Source of the DNA: Maribacter polysaccharolyticus | GTDB taxonomy: Bacteria > Bacteroidota > Bacteroidia > Flavobacteriales > Flavobacteriaceae | Length of the DNA stretch: 64,000 bases | Assembly (NCBI RefSeq): GCF_028882255.1 | Contig: NZ_JARBUY010000005.1 | Location: 62,001 to 126,000 of the forward strand | Direction: 5' to 3' | Shown here: positions 53,961 through 63,384 of the stretch, one piece after another | How positions within the stretch are numbered: position 1 is the first letter of the stretch | Layout of the letters: the number at the start of each line of letters is the position of its first letter | Position numbers and translations under genes: made by a program | The notes under the pieces: generated by a model | What the model was told of the DNA's origin: nothing | Seen by the model: the letters and a program-made list of their open reading frames with translations, nothing else | Database searches by the model: none

Positions 53961-54908
53961 TCACTCTTCCTTCTTTTCGGAAATTTCCACCTCGTAATAC
54001 TTTATTTTACGGGTCGTATAGGCATTTTCAGGAGTAATGATCTTTTTGACCCAATTGCCGTCCTCACCTTGGTCAAATTGGTAAATGTATTCCTTAACCG
54101 CGACCGACTTCCCTTTTTTGGTCACCGATTTCAGCAGCAATCCCTTTTCATCATATTCAAAGGTGGTTACCTCCTTAGGTACAAATTGGTCTTTTTTGGG
54201 ATCGATTGCAAAATGGGTCTCGGAGCGCAGTTTCCCTTGTTCATCAAATACCTCTTCCAAAGCGGTCTGCGGATTCCCCTCCAAAAACTTTTTGGTCAAC
54301 ACCACATGCAGCTTTTTCTTGTCCTTTCCTACCTTTTCCGATTTTCTAATGGATTTAATAACGGTCCCGTTCAAAGCATATACCTGCGTCTGCTCCCCTT
54401 TATATTCGGCATGTTCGATCAACGTCTCGTCATTACCGTCGTTGTTCGTCCTTATGATTTTCACCAATACCGTATCCGCATCATAGATATACTCATAGCG
54501 GTCTAAAAACTCCTTGTCGTAAGAGATTATTTTTTCGGTGACCTTACGAAAGGGAACCGTATCGATCGTATAAAAATTCGCATAGGATGTACTGCGCTCA
54601 AAAGTGTTGTTCCTATAATTCTCAAAGCGTCTTTCAATAAGATCCCCTCCCCTATACTTGTAATACGTTACATCATAATCGGCATCGTTATAACGGGTGA
54701 CCGATTTGGTCAGTTTACCCTCCATATCAAAATCATAGGCCTCCTTGCCATAGGAAGTACTTACCAAGCAGGACTTCACCGGACCTTTTAGATCAAAATC
54801 CGCTATGGTGAAAATCCTGATTTCCTGCCCATGTCCCACCTTGGCAAAGACCAAAAGGACCAGAACCATTACTTTCCGTAAAAAAATTGACGTGTAATTT
54901 TTTACCAT
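53961..54908 (-). CDS. Secreted YD-repeat-like protein of unknown function
   Basis: A 315-residue exported protein; start taken at the ATG at 54908, which opens a signal peptide (RKVMVLVLLVFAKVGHGQ). The mature part is a chain of short beta strands with recurring 'Y-D-x-x-G-K-L' turns (YDFDMEGKLTKSVTRYN, VFDEQGKLRSETHF, FEYDEKGLLLKSVTKKG), resembling YD/RHS-type repeats but without an RHS core. Similar proteins are frequent in Flavobacteriaceae and often have no assigned role. It ends at the base after the stop of the converging VOC gene. Confidence 0.7.
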   Translation of the reverse strand: MVKNYTSIFLRKVMVLVLLVFAKVGHGQEIRIFTIADFDLKGPVKSCLVSTSYGKEAYDFDMEGKLTKSVTRYNDADYDVTYYKYRGGDLIERRFENYRNNTFERSTSYANFYTIDTVPFRKVTEKIISYDKEFLDRYEYIYDADTVLVKIIRTNNDGNDETLIEHAEYKGEQTQVYALNGTVIKSIRKSEKVGKDKKKLHVVLTKKFLEGNPQTALEEVFDEQGKLRSETHFAIDPKKDQFVPKEVTTFEYDEKGLLLKSVTKKGKSVAVKEYIYQFDQGEDGNWVKKIITPENAYTTRKIKYYEVEISEKKEE

Positions 54909-55022
54909 ATACCAAAAGTAATTTATAATACCGCAACAAGAAAACAAATTCCGTACCATTAATATTGCGTTAAGTGTGATAATTTCATCAACCTTCGCTA
55001 TAGTTTCAAACCGATTGTCTTC

Positions 55023-55030
55023 TATCTTTG
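55023..55030 (+). promoter_or_regulatory. -7 promoter box of the phosphoesterase lipoprotein gene
   Basis: TATCTTTG matches TAnnTTTG exactly, 22 bases before the ATG at 55052. A start at the ATG at 55040 would leave almost no leader. Confidence 0.5.
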
Positions 55031-55051
55031 GGGTCATATATGCTTACGAAC

Positions 55052-55978
55052 ATGAAAAAACCCAGTACCATGAAAATTTCCACAGCCTTTGTTCCCCTTT
55101 TATTGATGATGGTCATGGGGTGCCGTCCCGAAAAAAAAACGGTAATGCAATACCCTGATTTTGAGATCGGGGTCATTGCCGACTGCCAATATTGCGATTG
55201 CGACCCCACCGATGTACGTTTTTACAGGAAGGCACCGGCACGTTTAAAAGAAGCCGTTACCGAACTCAACACCCATAAATTGGATTACACCATACATTTG
55301 GGCGATTTCATCGATAGGAATTTTAATAGTTTTGATACCCTGATCCCCATTTGGGGCGGTTTGCACATGGATAAATTCCATGTGTTGGGCAATCATGACT
55401 TTAGTGTTGCCGATTCGCTTAAACCCATGGTTTTTGAAAAAATGGGTCTTAAAGATCGTTATTACAGCATCGTGAAAAACAAATGGAGGTTCATTGTTCT
55501 CGACGGAAACGACCTTAGTGTACATGGCGCTTTGACAGCCGATAAAAAACAACAGACCGACTCCCTTTATGCGTTATTGTCGGATCGGGAATTACCCAAT
55601 CTGAAACCTTGGAACGGTGGTTTGGGCAAAGATCAATTGCAATGGGTCGAAAATGAATTGAAACTAGCCACTGAAAATAAAGAACGTGTTGGTTTTTATT
55701 GCCATTATCCCGTTTTGGGGGAAACCAATGACCTTACGCTCTGGAATTACGAACAGGTTTTGACCCTTATCGACAAATACGAATGTGTCAAGTTTTATTT
55801 CAATGGGCATCACCACGATGGCAGTTATGTACAAAAAAACGGGGTGCACTATCTCAATTTCAAGGGGATGTTGGACACTCCCGACAGTACCTCCTATGCC
55901 CGTGTGGCCTTTCATAACGATTCGATCCTCGTGAGTGGATATGGCAGGGAACCCGACAGGGGCCTTAAAATAAGGTAG
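55052..55978 (+). CDS. Calcineurin-like phosphoesterase lipoprotein (ADPRibase-Mn-like)
   Basis: A 308-residue protein with a lipoprotein signal (LLMMVMGC lipobox). Metal-site motifs follow in order: GVIADCQYCDCDP, LGDFIDRNF, HVLGNHDF, a histidine in FYCHYPV and GHHHDGSY near the end. This order and the extended first motif resemble Mn-dependent ADP-ribose/CDP-alcohol diphosphatases. Being lipid-anchored, it would act outside the cytoplasm, where such nucleotide substrates are unusual. Start chosen from the promoter position. A strong terminator follows. Confidence 0.85.
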   Translation: MKKPSTMKISTAFVPLLLMMVMGCRPEKKTVMQYPDFEIGVIADCQYCDCDPTDVRFYRKAPARLKEAVTELNTHKLDYTIHLGDFIDRNFNSFDTLIPIWGGLHMDKFHVLGNHDFSVADSLKPMVFEKMGLKDRYYSIVKNKWRFIVLDGNDLSVHGALTADKKQQTDSLYALLSDRELPNLKPWNGGLGKDQLQWVENELKLATENKERVGFYCHYPVLGETNDLTLWNYEQVLTLIDKYECVKFYFNGHHHDGSYVQKNGVHYLNFKGMLDTPDSTSYARVAFHNDSILVSGYGREPDRGLKIR

Positions 55979-56043
55979 ATCGGTATGCGTTTAGCGCCTT
56001 GTACCCTGCATAGATCCCGTTTCCGATCCTAAAAGGACATAAA

Positions 56044-56075
56044 AAAACACCCCGACGTTTCCGTCGGGGTGTTTT
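56044..56075. terminator. Bidirectional terminator between the phosphoesterase and dnaK
   Basis: A 14-bp perfect stem (aaaacaccccgacg and its complement) with a 4-base loop and A/T-runs on both sides. Confidence 0.93.
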
Positions 56076-56137
56076 ACTATTCACATGTTACCATCTTCAC
56101 CACTTCGAAGGCTTCCCTTCGACTGGGCCCAGACTGG

Positions 56138-58048
56138 CTACTTGACTTCTTCGAAATCAACGTCTTCGACGTGATCGCCTTCATCGGCGCCAGTAGCTCC
56201 GGCAGTATCCTCACCATTTGGTGAAGCTCCGGCTTGTTGTGCTTCCGCTTGGGCTTTGTACATTTCCTCAGAAGCTACTTTCCAAGCTTCATTGATTTTA
56301 TCCAAAGCTGGCGTAATAACCGCCAAATCCTTGCTTTCATACGCTTTCTTCAATTCTTCCAAAGCATCTTGGATAGGCTTTTTCTTATCATCGGAAAGCT
56401 TATCACCGAACTCGGACAATTGTTTTTCGGTCTGGAAGATCATTCCATCGGCCTCATTCAATTTATCCGCGGTTTCCTTGGCTTTTTTATCGGATTCGGC
56501 ATTGGCTTCCGCTTCGGCTTTCATCTTTTTGATTTCCTCTTCGGTCAACCCTGAGGAAGCTTCGATACGAATATCCTGTGACTTATTGGTCGCCTTATCG
56601 GTAGCGGAAACCTTGATGATACCATTGGCATCGATATCAAAGGTCACTTCGATTTGAGGCGTACCCCTTGGTGCAGGTGGAATTCCGTCTAAATGGAAAC
56701 GTCCTATGGTCTTGTTGTCCGCTGCCATGGGTCTTTCCCCTTGCAACACATGGATCTCTACCGATGGCTGGTTATCGGCCGCTGTAGAGAATACCTGGGA
56801 TTTCTTGGTAGGGATCGTGGTATTGGCCTCGATCAATTTTGTCATTACACTACCCATGGTCTCGATACCCAAAGAAAGTGGGGTAACATCCAATAACAAT
56901 ACATCTTTGACATCACCGGTCAAAACACCACCTTGAATGGCAGCACCTACGGCAACCACTTCATCAGGGTTGACCCCTTTTGATGGTTTCTTGCCAAAGA
57001 ACTTCTCAACCGCCTCCTGTACTGCAGGGATACGGGTTGATCCCCCTACAAGGATGATCTCATCAATATCACTTTTTGAAAGTCCGGCAGACTTCAACGC
57101 GGACTCACAAGGCTCAATGGTCCTTTTTACCAAGTCTGCGATCAATTGTTCGAATTTAGATCTGGTCAAGGTACGTACCAAATGCTTAGGTCCTGTAGCC
57201 GTTGCCGTTACGTAGGGCAGGTTGATCTCGGTCTGTGCGGAAGAAGACAATTCTATTTTTGCTTTTTCGGCAGCTTCCCTCAAACGTTGCAATGCCATGG
57301 CATCTTCACGAAGGTCCATGCTTTCGTCTTTCTTGAACTCTTCGGCCAACCAATCGATGACTTTTTGATCCACATCGTCACCCCCTAAATGGGTATCCCC
57401 ATCGGTAGACAATACTTCGAATACCCCGTCTCCCAATTCAAGGATTGAAACGTCATGGGTACCCCCACCAAAGTCAAAAACAACGATTTTCTGGTCGGTA
57501 TCCTTTTTATCCATACCATAGGCCAAAGAAGCCGCGGTAGGTTCGTTGATGATACGCTCCACTTTAAGTCCGGCAATCTCACCGGCCTCTTTTGTGGCTT
57601 GTCTTTGCGCATCGTTAAAATATGCAGGAACGGTAATTACCGCACGACTTACATCCTGTCCCAAATAATCTTCAGCCGTCTTCTTCATTTTCTGAAGTAC
57701 CATAGCCGAAAGTTCTTGTGGTGTATATAAACGACCGTCTATATCTACCCTTGGGGTATCGTTATCGCCTTTTACCACTTTATAAGGTACACGATCCGCT
57801 TCTTTTTTTGATTCGGAGAATTTGTTACCCATAAAACGTTTAATGGAGTAAACCGTTTTGTGCGGATTGGTCACCGCCTGTCTTTTTGCAGGATCCCCTA
57901 CTTTGATCTCACCACCCTCAACGAATGCGATGACCGATGGGGTTGTTCGTTTTCCTTCTGCATTGGGAATTACAACAGGCTCGTTACCTTCCATTACGGA
58001 AACGCAGGAGTTGGTCGTACCCAAGTCAATACCTATAATCTTGCTCAT
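56138..58048 (-). CDS. dnaK: Molecular chaperone DnaK (Hsp70)
   Basis: A 636-residue Hsp70. The ATPase domain starts [18 protein letters not shown] and contains [17 protein letters not shown] and [15 protein letters not shown]. The linker is [12 protein letters not shown]. The substrate domain and lid end in an Ala/Gly/Asp-rich tail with the DnaK-type C-terminal [10 protein letters not shown]. It folds and protects proteins with DnaJ and GrpE, neither of which is adjacent here. A cluster of TGACA/TGTCA sites lies upstream and may be a heat-shock operator. Confidence 0.98.
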   Translation of the reverse strand: MSKIIGIDLGTTNSCVSVMEGNEPVVIPNAEGKRTTPSVIAFVEGGEIKVGDPAKRQAVTNPHKTVYSIKRFMGNKFSESKKEADRVPYKVVKGDNDTPRVDIDGRLYTPQELSAMVLQKMKKTAEDYLGQDVSRAVITVPAYFNDAQRQATKEAGEIAGLKVERIINEPTAASLAYGMDKKDTDQKIVVFDFGGGTHDVSILELGDGVFEVLSTDGDTHLGGDDVDQKVIDWLAEEFKKDESMDLREDAMALQRLREAAEKAKIELSSSAQTEINLPYVTATATGPKHLVRTLTRSKFEQLIADLVKRTIEPCESALKSAGLSKSDIDEIILVGGSTRIPAVQEAVEKFFGKKPSKGVNPDEVVAVGAAIQGGVLTGDVKDVLLLDVTPLSLGIETMGSVMTKLIEANTTIPTKKSQVFSTAADNQPSVEIHVLQGERPMAADNKTIGRFHLDGIPPAPRGTPQIEVTFDIDANGIIKVSATDKATNKSQDIRIEASSGLTEEEIKKMKAEAEANAESDKKAKETADKLNEADGMIFQTEKQLSEFGDKLSDDKKKPIQDALEELKKAYESKDLAVITPALDKINEAWKVASEEMYKAQAEAQQAGASPNGEDTAGATGADEGDHVEDVDFEEVK

Positions 58049-58097
58049 TATTTATGTTTTAAATATTAGTGCTTATTTTTTTACGTCGTTATGGAAA

Positions 58098-58156
58098 TGA
58101 CAAACAATATGCCAATCGCCGGTTTACTGACATGATGTCATCCCACAAATTGTCAT
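58098..58156 (-). promoter_or_regulatory. TGACA/TGTCA cluster upstream of dnaK
   Basis: TGACA occurs at 58098 and 58128, TGTCA at 58136 and 58151. The middle pair forms the inverted repeat TGACAT-g-ATGTCA (58128-58140). The cluster lies 50-110 bases upstream of the dnaK start, a good place for a stress regulator. No CIRCE element is seen. Confidence 0.45.
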
Positions 58157-58456
58157 AATGCCGGAAGAACACTCTATTCATAGGGTATTCGGAAGTTTTT
58201 TGGGGTTAAGGTTTTCTGCTTCGGATGGAAGACAAACGGACTCCTTTTAACGAAAAAGTTGGCACAAAGGCCATTGGGGCAACCATAGGTGCTTAATGTA
58301 CACCTCTTAATCCGCCATACCTATGGCAAGCCCTTAAAACTGCCCTTTCGGCAAGATTTTTCACGGTACGGCCTTTAGGGGCACCATGGTAGAAATTCAA
58401 TGGTAAGAAAAATAAAATACCCCCTTTCATCCAACAATAATTTTATCTTTACCATT

Positions 58457-59914
58457 ATGGAGCAAACGGATGTACTATCGGATGTAAAAATGGAATGTAT
58501 CAGCATTTTCGATATGTTGAAAATCGGCATCGGTCCGTCGAGCTCCCACACCTTGGGGCCTTGGCGGGCTGCTGAGCGCTGGATCGCCAGACTCAAGGCC
58601 AAAGGCTATTTTGCCCAGGTGGCAAGCATACAGGTACATATGTATGGCTCGCTGTCCCTGACCGGGAAAGGCCATGCCACCGATTATGCCGTTATATTGG
58701 GACTCTCCGGTGCCGACCCCGAGTATGTGCCCCTAGCGGATATACATACCATCGTACAACATACAAAGGAAACCAAACACCTGAACCTCAATGGGGAAAA
58801 AAACCTTCCTTTCGATCCGGTGTCCGATATCATTTTCAATCGGAAATTCCTTCCCTTTCATGCCAACGGGTTAAAATTCACGGCCGTGCTGACCGACGGT
58901 AAAAAAAAGTCGCAGACCTACTATTCCATTGGTGGGGGGTTTGTCGTGGTTGAAGAACGAAAGAATGCCAAACGGAATATAGCGACCTTTAAAACCTTTC
59001 CCTTACCCGTTACCAACGGGCAACAGCTCTTGGGTTATTGCAAACGCGAAAAAAAACCGATTTCAGAAATCGTACTCACCAATGAAAGATCCCTACGTAC
59101 CGATGCCGAGATCGATCATGAACTGCATCGTATTTGGGACACCATGCTCGAATGTATGTATATCGGATGCCATACGGAGGGCATTCTCCCGGGTGGACTT
59201 CAAGTGCGTCGTCGTGCATTTGGCATGCACCAAAACCTAAAGGGCGACCTCCCCTATGCCGATCCCAAAGAATGGTTACAGACCATTCGGCAGACCGAGG
59301 TTAAATTTCGACAGATCCTGAAATGGGTCAGTTGCTTTGCCTTGGCCGTCAATGAGGTGAATGCCTCTTTAGGGCGGGTGGTCACGGCCCCTACCAATGG
59401 GAGTGCCGGGGTTATCCCTGCCGTATTGATGTACTACCTGGTCATCGAAAACCACGATGCCGGATTTGAGGCCATTAAAAAGTTTTTATTGGTGGCTGGC
59501 GAAATCGGCAGCATCTTTAAAAAGGGAGCCACGATATCGGCTGCCATGGGTGGTTGCCAGGCAGAGATCGGGGTGTCTTCGGCCATGGCGGCAGGGGCTT
59601 TGACCGAGTTATTGGGAGGCAGTCCCGAACAAGTGCTTATGGCTGCTGAAATTGCCATGGAACACCATTTGGGCCTCACTTGCGATCCCATTGGCGGCTT
59701 GGTACAGATACCCTGTATCGAACGCAATTCGATGGGGGCCATAAAAGCGATCAATGCCGCGGAACTGGCTTTGGGATCGGACCCCTTGGAAGCCAAAGTA
59801 CCTTTGGACAAGGTGGTACAGACCATGTGGGAAACGGCCAAGGACATGAACACCAAATACAAGGAAACCTCGGAAGGTGGACTGGCCGTTGGGGTATATC
59901 TAAGTGATTGTTGA
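58457..59914 (+). CDS. sdaA: L-serine ammonia-lyase (iron-sulfur type)
   Basis: A 485-residue L-serine dehydratase; start taken at the ATG at 58457 ([19 protein letters not shown]). The N-terminal [20 protein letters not shown] belongs to the beta domain, the C-terminal alpha domain has [18 protein letters not shown] and cysteines such as those in [24 protein letters not shown], suited to a 4Fe-4S cluster. It splits serine to pyruvate and ammonia. It is a single-chain form, with no separate alpha and beta genes. Confidence 0.93.
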   Translation: MEQTDVLSDVKMECISIFDMLKIGIGPSSSHTLGPWRAAERWIARLKAKGYFAQVASIQVHMYGSLSLTGKGHATDYAVILGLSGADPEYVPLADIHTIVQHTKETKHLNLNGEKNLPFDPVSDIIFNRKFLPFHANGLKFTAVLTDGKKKSQTYYSIGGGFVVVEERKNAKRNIATFKTFPLPVTNGQQLLGYCKREKKPISEIVLTNERSLRTDAEIDHELHRIWDTMLECMYIGCHTEGILPGGLQVRRRAFGMHQNLKGDLPYADPKEWLQTIRQTEVKFRQILKWVSCFALAVNEVNASLGRVVTAPTNGSAGVIPAVLMYYLVIENHDAGFEAIKKFLLVAGEIGSIFKKGATISAAMGGCQAEIGVSSAMAAGALTELLGGSPEQVLMAAEIAMEHHLGLTCDPIGGLVQIPCIERNSMGAIKAINAAELALGSDPLEAKVPLDKVVQTMWETAKDMNTKYKETSEGGLAVGVYLSDC

Positions 59915-60097
59915 TTTTTTTATCTACTCTTTTATAACCGTTTGTGCTCATTTGCAACGACTTACATCGTCCTTTTCTACGGAATTACTTGGTTTTTTTG
60001 GTTTTTTAAAGGAATTTTAGCTAGTAAACATAAAAAAGATATATACATAACCTGGTACGTATATTCAATTGTTATGTGCCATGAATAGAGAAATGAA

Positions 60098-60739
60098 ATG
60101 AATATGATTAATCCTCCCCTTAGGGCACCAGTCTTAATTTGGAATGTATTAACTACAACTTTTTTTTGGACTACGACAATGAGAATGTTGCTAAAGCCTG
60201 AAATATCCGGTTGGGGTATTTTCAATTTTGGCGGAGAAGGATTAACAGGAGACTATTGGCTGCCACCCCTAATCGTTTTATTTGCGCTATTGGTCTTTTA
60301 TCTTGAAGGTCGTGGCAAATTCAGGTCTATTTATCACATAATGATAATTAGCTGGAACTTATTGATTACCGGAGCTGTTGCTTATGGTAGCTTCCAGTCT
60401 AGCACACAAGTTTCCTTCGATACCTGGGGAGTCAATATTTCAATGATATGGCTCTTAGTACCATTTATTTTGTTTTTGATATTAACTGTTGCATTAGTGG
60501 TACAAGAAACAAATGGAAAATATTTAATTCCGTGTTATAATTGGTCGAAGATCAATTGGAAACCTTTGGTTATGGCTCTTTTATTATTTCCGGTTGCATT
60601 TCTATTCTTTAGGTTAGGTGAGGGATTTAATTGGTATGTAAAAATTGCCGTTGGAGCGACCATAATTCAGTGGATATTACTAACAGAAGTTTTAGGTCGT
60701 CCTCATAAAGGAAAAATGAAAAAATCCACTGACATCTGA
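60098..60739 (+). CDS. Multi-helix membrane protein of unknown function
   Basis: A 213-residue protein with about six hydrophobic helices (for example WLPPLIVLFALLVFYLEG, MIWLLVPFILFLILTVALVV, PLVMALLLFPVAFLFF) and a basic C-terminal tail. No family is recognised. Codon choice and base content are visibly more AT-rich than in the genes to the left, a sign of foreign or relaxed DNA. It begins an accessory stretch containing gene debris and insertion remnants. Confidence 0.6.
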   Translation: MNMINPPLRAPVLIWNVLTTTFFWTTTMRMLLKPEISGWGIFNFGGEGLTGDYWLPPLIVLFALLVFYLEGRGKFRSIYHIMIISWNLLITGAVAYGSFQSSTQVSFDTWGVNISMIWLLVPFILFLILTVALVVQETNGKYLIPCYNWSKINWKPLVMALLLFPVAFLFFRLGEGFNWYVKIAVGATIIQWILLTEVLGRPHKGKMKKSTDI

Positions 60740-60854
60740 TGGTACATTTAAAGATAATCAATGGATGTATAAAGAATACCTCGTACGCATAACATTGGTA
60801 ACCGATGCACAAGCCTTTAATCCGGAAAAAACTACTTCATATAAGCCGCTTTAA
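60720..60854 (+). pseudogene. Fragment of an unidentified gene
   Basis: A frame of about 44 codons without a usable start overlaps the end of the membrane protein gene in another frame and reads TSDGTFKDNQWMYKEYLV, ITLVTDAQAFNPEK, then stops at 60852-60854. Its composition looks like true coding sequence, so it may be the cut-off tail of a lost gene. No family recognised. Confidence 0.3.
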
Positions 60855-60873
60855 GGGTATTTTCAGTGTCAAG

Positions 60874-61217
60874 TTAAAAATGGGAAGCTAATTTCCCTTG
60901 CTTTGAAAAGGCCCCGGATAAGTATTCGAAGATGTTTTCCACAAATGCCGTTATGGCAAGGATTCCTGCCCCGCTTTTACCCCGTTTTTCGATGAATTTC
61001 AGGTACATCTTCAGGTTGTAAGCCATCGCCTTGTTCGCCTGCTCCTGCCCGTTCGTGTTTATTTTCCTTAGCCCCATGAACGGTGCCGGCGTTTCAAAAT
61101 AGGTTTTGGATAGTGCTGGTCCGTTCGGTTTATCCTGATAGTCCTTCTTGCTTTGGATACCTATAGTTACAATCCTTCCGACCGACAAAGACTTTTTTCA
61201 CTACCTTGTTCATCAGG
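60874..61217 (-). mobile_element. Remnant of an IS1182-like transposase, copy 1
   Basis: A leftward frame (60874-61188) opening at a TTG contains GLRKINTNGQEQANKAMAYNLKM and a helical tail, which recalls the C-terminal end of DDE transposases of the IS1182 type. The catalytic part is missing. The stretch 61134-61217 is about 85% identical to 63301-63384 in the same orientation. The family call rests on a short motif and is tentative; the shared DNA is a direct observation. Confidence 0.55.
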
Positions 61218-61293
61218 CACATAGCCAATAATCAATACGGACTTCTGCCTTATTCGTTAGGTCTGTGTATTTTTGTAATGTCGTCAAAAACTT

Positions 61294-61449
61294 ATGGATT
61301 TAGCTTTGGACAGAAAAAAAAGGTTAAAACAAAATAGAAAGTTTTGGCTGAATGCAGGTTCGAAGGTTACCGCTCTATCTCCCGAACTAATCAAAGCTGG
61401 AACGTTGGCGGTAATAAAAACCAACCATTTACGTTCAATAATAAATTAG
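61294..61449 (+). CDS. Possible 51-residue small protein
   Basis: ATG at 61294, TAG at 61447-61449; basic start MDLALDRKKRLKQNRKFWLN followed by KVTALSPELIKAGTLAVIK. A TATTTTTG promoter-like box lies 18 bases upstream (61268-61275). It precedes the lipoprotein gene by 29 bases. No family recognised, and it may be debris of the insertion region. Confidence 0.3.
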   Translation: MDLALDRKKRLKQNRKFWLNAGSKVTALSPELIKAGTLAVIKTNHLRSIIN

Positions 61450-61478
61450 AAACAACAAACCCGAAATCCCCAAGAATC

Positions 61479-61907
61479 ATGAAAAATCCTAAGCCGAGAT
61501 TAATATTACTGACAATATTTACAGCCTTGGCCTTAATGGTCGGGTGCGATAACGATGATGACAATGACGTGTTCGCCGATGTAACAATAAATGAAGGACC
61601 GAATGGCGACATTGGTGGCGATTTTACTGGAAATGGCGGAAGTACTTCCCAAACGTTTGAATATCAAAACGGATTAGCAACAGCGGATTACAATGCGGAC
61701 ATAACAGCATCGGCAGGCAGCATTTTCCAAATGATAGTTAGAGATGCTGACGGAACTGTTGTCTTGGATAGGTCGCTAAATGGAAATATAGAACCTGATA
61801 GCTTTTCAGGTGTTACTTCCTCTGGAACGGTTGGAACTTGGTCTGTTACCATAAATCTAACTGATTTTAATGGCGATGGTAGTTTTTCATTGAGCGAAGG
61901 CGATTGA
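61479..61907 (+). CDS. Asp-rich lipoprotein of unknown function
   Basis: A 142-residue protein; the ATG at 61479 opens a lipoprotein signal (LALMVGC). The lipidated Cys is followed by DNDDDNDV, an acidic start of the kind linked in Bacteroidota to transport of lipoproteins to the cell surface. The mature part is Gly/Thr/Asp-rich with beta-sandwich-like strands (MIVRDADGTVVLDRSL, GTWSVTINLTDFNGDGS). The C-terminal D-x-N-x-D-G pattern could bind calcium. Codon use is AT-rich. It lies between two transposase remnants. Confidence 0.6.
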   Translation: MKNPKPRLILLTIFTALALMVGCDNDDDNDVFADVTINEGPNGDIGGDFTGNGGSTSQTFEYQNGLATADYNADITASAGSIFQMIVRDADGTVVLDRSLNGNIEPDSFSGVTSSGTVGTWSVTINLTDFNGDGSFSLSEGD

Positions 61908-62125
61908 AAAAATAACTAACATAAATTGATCAAAAACAAACTTAGGATAGCCATAAGTATAAGCATTTGCTTCTACTCGCCTACCCTGAAAATTCCGTTG
62001 GAATTTTAAGCTTCGTGTGTACTTGCAAAATTTTGTGTTAAAACATGTAACTACGCATAGTCAAATCCGTTGTAAACAATTTTGACCCGTCCTGAATAAA
62101 GGCTACCATATTATCCGAATAAACC

Positions 62126-62500
62126 TTACACACGAATTGAGCTAGTTGTTTCGGACTTTTCACCAATTATTTTCTTTCGATGATTAACACCCCAATTATG
62201 CAATTCAAAAATAACTTTTCCCAGTGTTTTGGAATGCTCTGTAGGTGTATATTCCGTTCGCACGGGAAAACCATTGATAACAGTTCTAACAATCAACTTA
62301 TTTTCTTCCATATCTTTTAATTCCTTTGACAAAACTTTGGTGCTTAACTTAGGAATACTTCGTTCTATTTCCCTAAAGTGCTTATTTCCTTCCCAAATTG
62401 AAATTAATATCAAAAGCTTCCATTTTCCACCTATGACATCCAAAGTGTCCCGTACGGGTAACAAAGCGGACATACACTCTTTATGTTCTTTTTTTTTCAT
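62126..62500 (-). CDS. HxlR family winged-helix regulator
   Basis: A 124-residue repressor-type protein. The signature DTLDVIGGKWKLLILISIWE opens the winged helix, followed by FREIERSIPKLSTKVLSKEL and the wing FPVRTEYTPTEHSKTL. A cysteine at position 9 is a possible thiol sensor, as in some HxlR proteins that respond to electrophiles or oxidants. It diverges from the DoxX gene, and repeated operator-like sequences lie between them, so it probably controls both. Confidence 0.9.
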   Translation of the reverse strand: MKKKEHKECMSALLPVRDTLDVIGGKWKLLILISIWEGNKHFREIERSIPKLSTKVLSKELKDMEENKLIVRTVINGFPVRTEYTPTEHSKTLGKVIFELHNWGVNHRKKIIGEKSETTSSIRV

Positions 62501-62514
62501 CCCTACACATTTAA

Positions 62515-62569
62515 TGATTACCTAAAAGTAACTGATTACCTTTAGGTAACTGATTACTAATGGTAATCA
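62515..62569. promoter_or_regulatory. HxlR operator candidate: 18-bp-phased repeats
   Basis: TGATTACC begins at 62515 and 62533 and TGATTACT at 62551, exactly 18 bp apart, with the inverted form GGTAATCA at 62562-62569. The two right-hand copies share GTAACTGATTAC. They lie just upstream of the HxlR start and before the DoxX -7 box. Confidence 0.6.
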
Positions 62570-62577
62570 AAAATAAT

Positions 62578-62585
62578 TACTTTTG
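62578..62585 (+). promoter_or_regulatory. -7 promoter box of the DoxX gene
   Basis: TACTTTTG matches TAnnTTTG exactly and lies 28 bases before the ATG at 62614. It shows that the longer frame starting at 62560 is not the true start. Confidence 0.55.
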
Positions 62586-62613
62586 CCGTATTACCAACAA
62601 TAACAAACGAAAA

Positions 62614-62994
62614 ATGAAAAACAAGATTCTTACAGCTTTATGTATCTTATTCGGATTAATGATGATTAATTCAGGATTGAATAAATTCTTCAACTATATG
62701 CCCATGCCCGAAATGTCTGAAGAAATGATGCAAATAATGGGCGGGTTTATGACAATAAAATGGATTTTTCCCCTTGTAGCAATTGTTGAGATCATTGGAG
62801 GCGCTTTGATAGCATTCCCAAAAACAAGAGCACTGGGTGCTATAGTAATTCTACCGGTAATGGTTGGAATATTTGTTCATCATATCGTTCACGATATGTC
62901 AACTATTGGCATTGTATTGGTGTTGCTAGGAATCAACATTTGGGCAATTGTGGCTAATTGGAATAAGTATTTACCGATTATAAAAAGTGAATAG
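62614..62994 (+). CDS. DoxX family membrane protein
   Basis: A 126-residue protein with four membrane helices (MKNKILTALCILFGLMMI, FPLVAIVEIIGGALIAF, ALGAIVILPVMVGIFVHH, IGIVLVLLGINIWAIVA) and the typical NSGLNKFFNY segment after the first helix. DoxX-like proteins are associated with redox stress and thiosulfate oxidation in some organisms. The divergent HxlR gene and shared operator suggest inducible control by a thiol-reactive signal. A strong terminator lies about 106 bases after its stop. Confidence 0.85.
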   Translation: MKNKILTALCILFGLMMINSGLNKFFNYMPMPEMSEEMMQIMGGFMTIKWIFPLVAIVEIIGGALIAFPKTRALGAIVILPVMVGIFVHHIVHDMSTIGIVLVLLGINIWAIVANWNKYLPIIKSE

Positions 62995-63100
62995 GCTTGA
63001 ATTAATATAGATTAAGCGTTTACCAAACTACTGTTGAAAACCACTACTGCCAATTCCGGTAATCGTCACTCAACCCCTTGATCATTGGATCAATGACTTC

Positions 63101-63132
63101 CAAAACCGCCTTAAAAGGCGGTTTTGTTTTTT
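63101..63132 (+). terminator. Terminator downstream of the DoxX gene
   Basis: A 12-bp stem (CAAAACCGCCTT / AAGGCGGTTTTG) with almost no loop, followed by a T-run. The palindrome TTGATC-attg-GATCAA lies just upstream at 63078-63093. Confidence 0.9.
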
Positions 63133-63139
63133 AGGAGAC

Positions 63140-63384
63140 CTATTTACCCCTGGTTTTTGCCGAACCCAAAAACATCCGTAGGACCTGTAAGTTCCGTTTT
63201 TCACAAAGTGACCAAGCGCCTTGACTACCCCCTTTCAAACGCCTATGGAAATCGTTCGTGCGTATACGTTCGCACAACTGGAAATGGGCGAACGGTTTTT
63301 CCTGATAGTCCTTCTTACCTTGCATACCTATCGTTACGATCCTCGCGATCGACAAAGACTTTTTTCGCTAACTTGTGCATCAGG
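63140..63384 (-). mobile_element. Remnant of the same insertion element, copy 2
   Basis: The leftward frame (63140-63355) reads RIVTIGMQGKKDYQEKP where copy 1 reads RIVTIGIQSKKDYQDKP; many differences between the copies fall at third codon positions, so the frame was once coding. Beyond this stretch the two sequences differ and the recognisable transposase end is absent. The 84-bp match 63301-63384 lies 2167 bp from copy 1 in the same orientation. Confidence 0.5.

Noticed and set aside
61988-62008. AAAATTCC-gtt-GGAATTTT hairpin after the lipoprotein gene
   Set aside because: AT-rich stem without a T-run; may form but is weak as a terminator.
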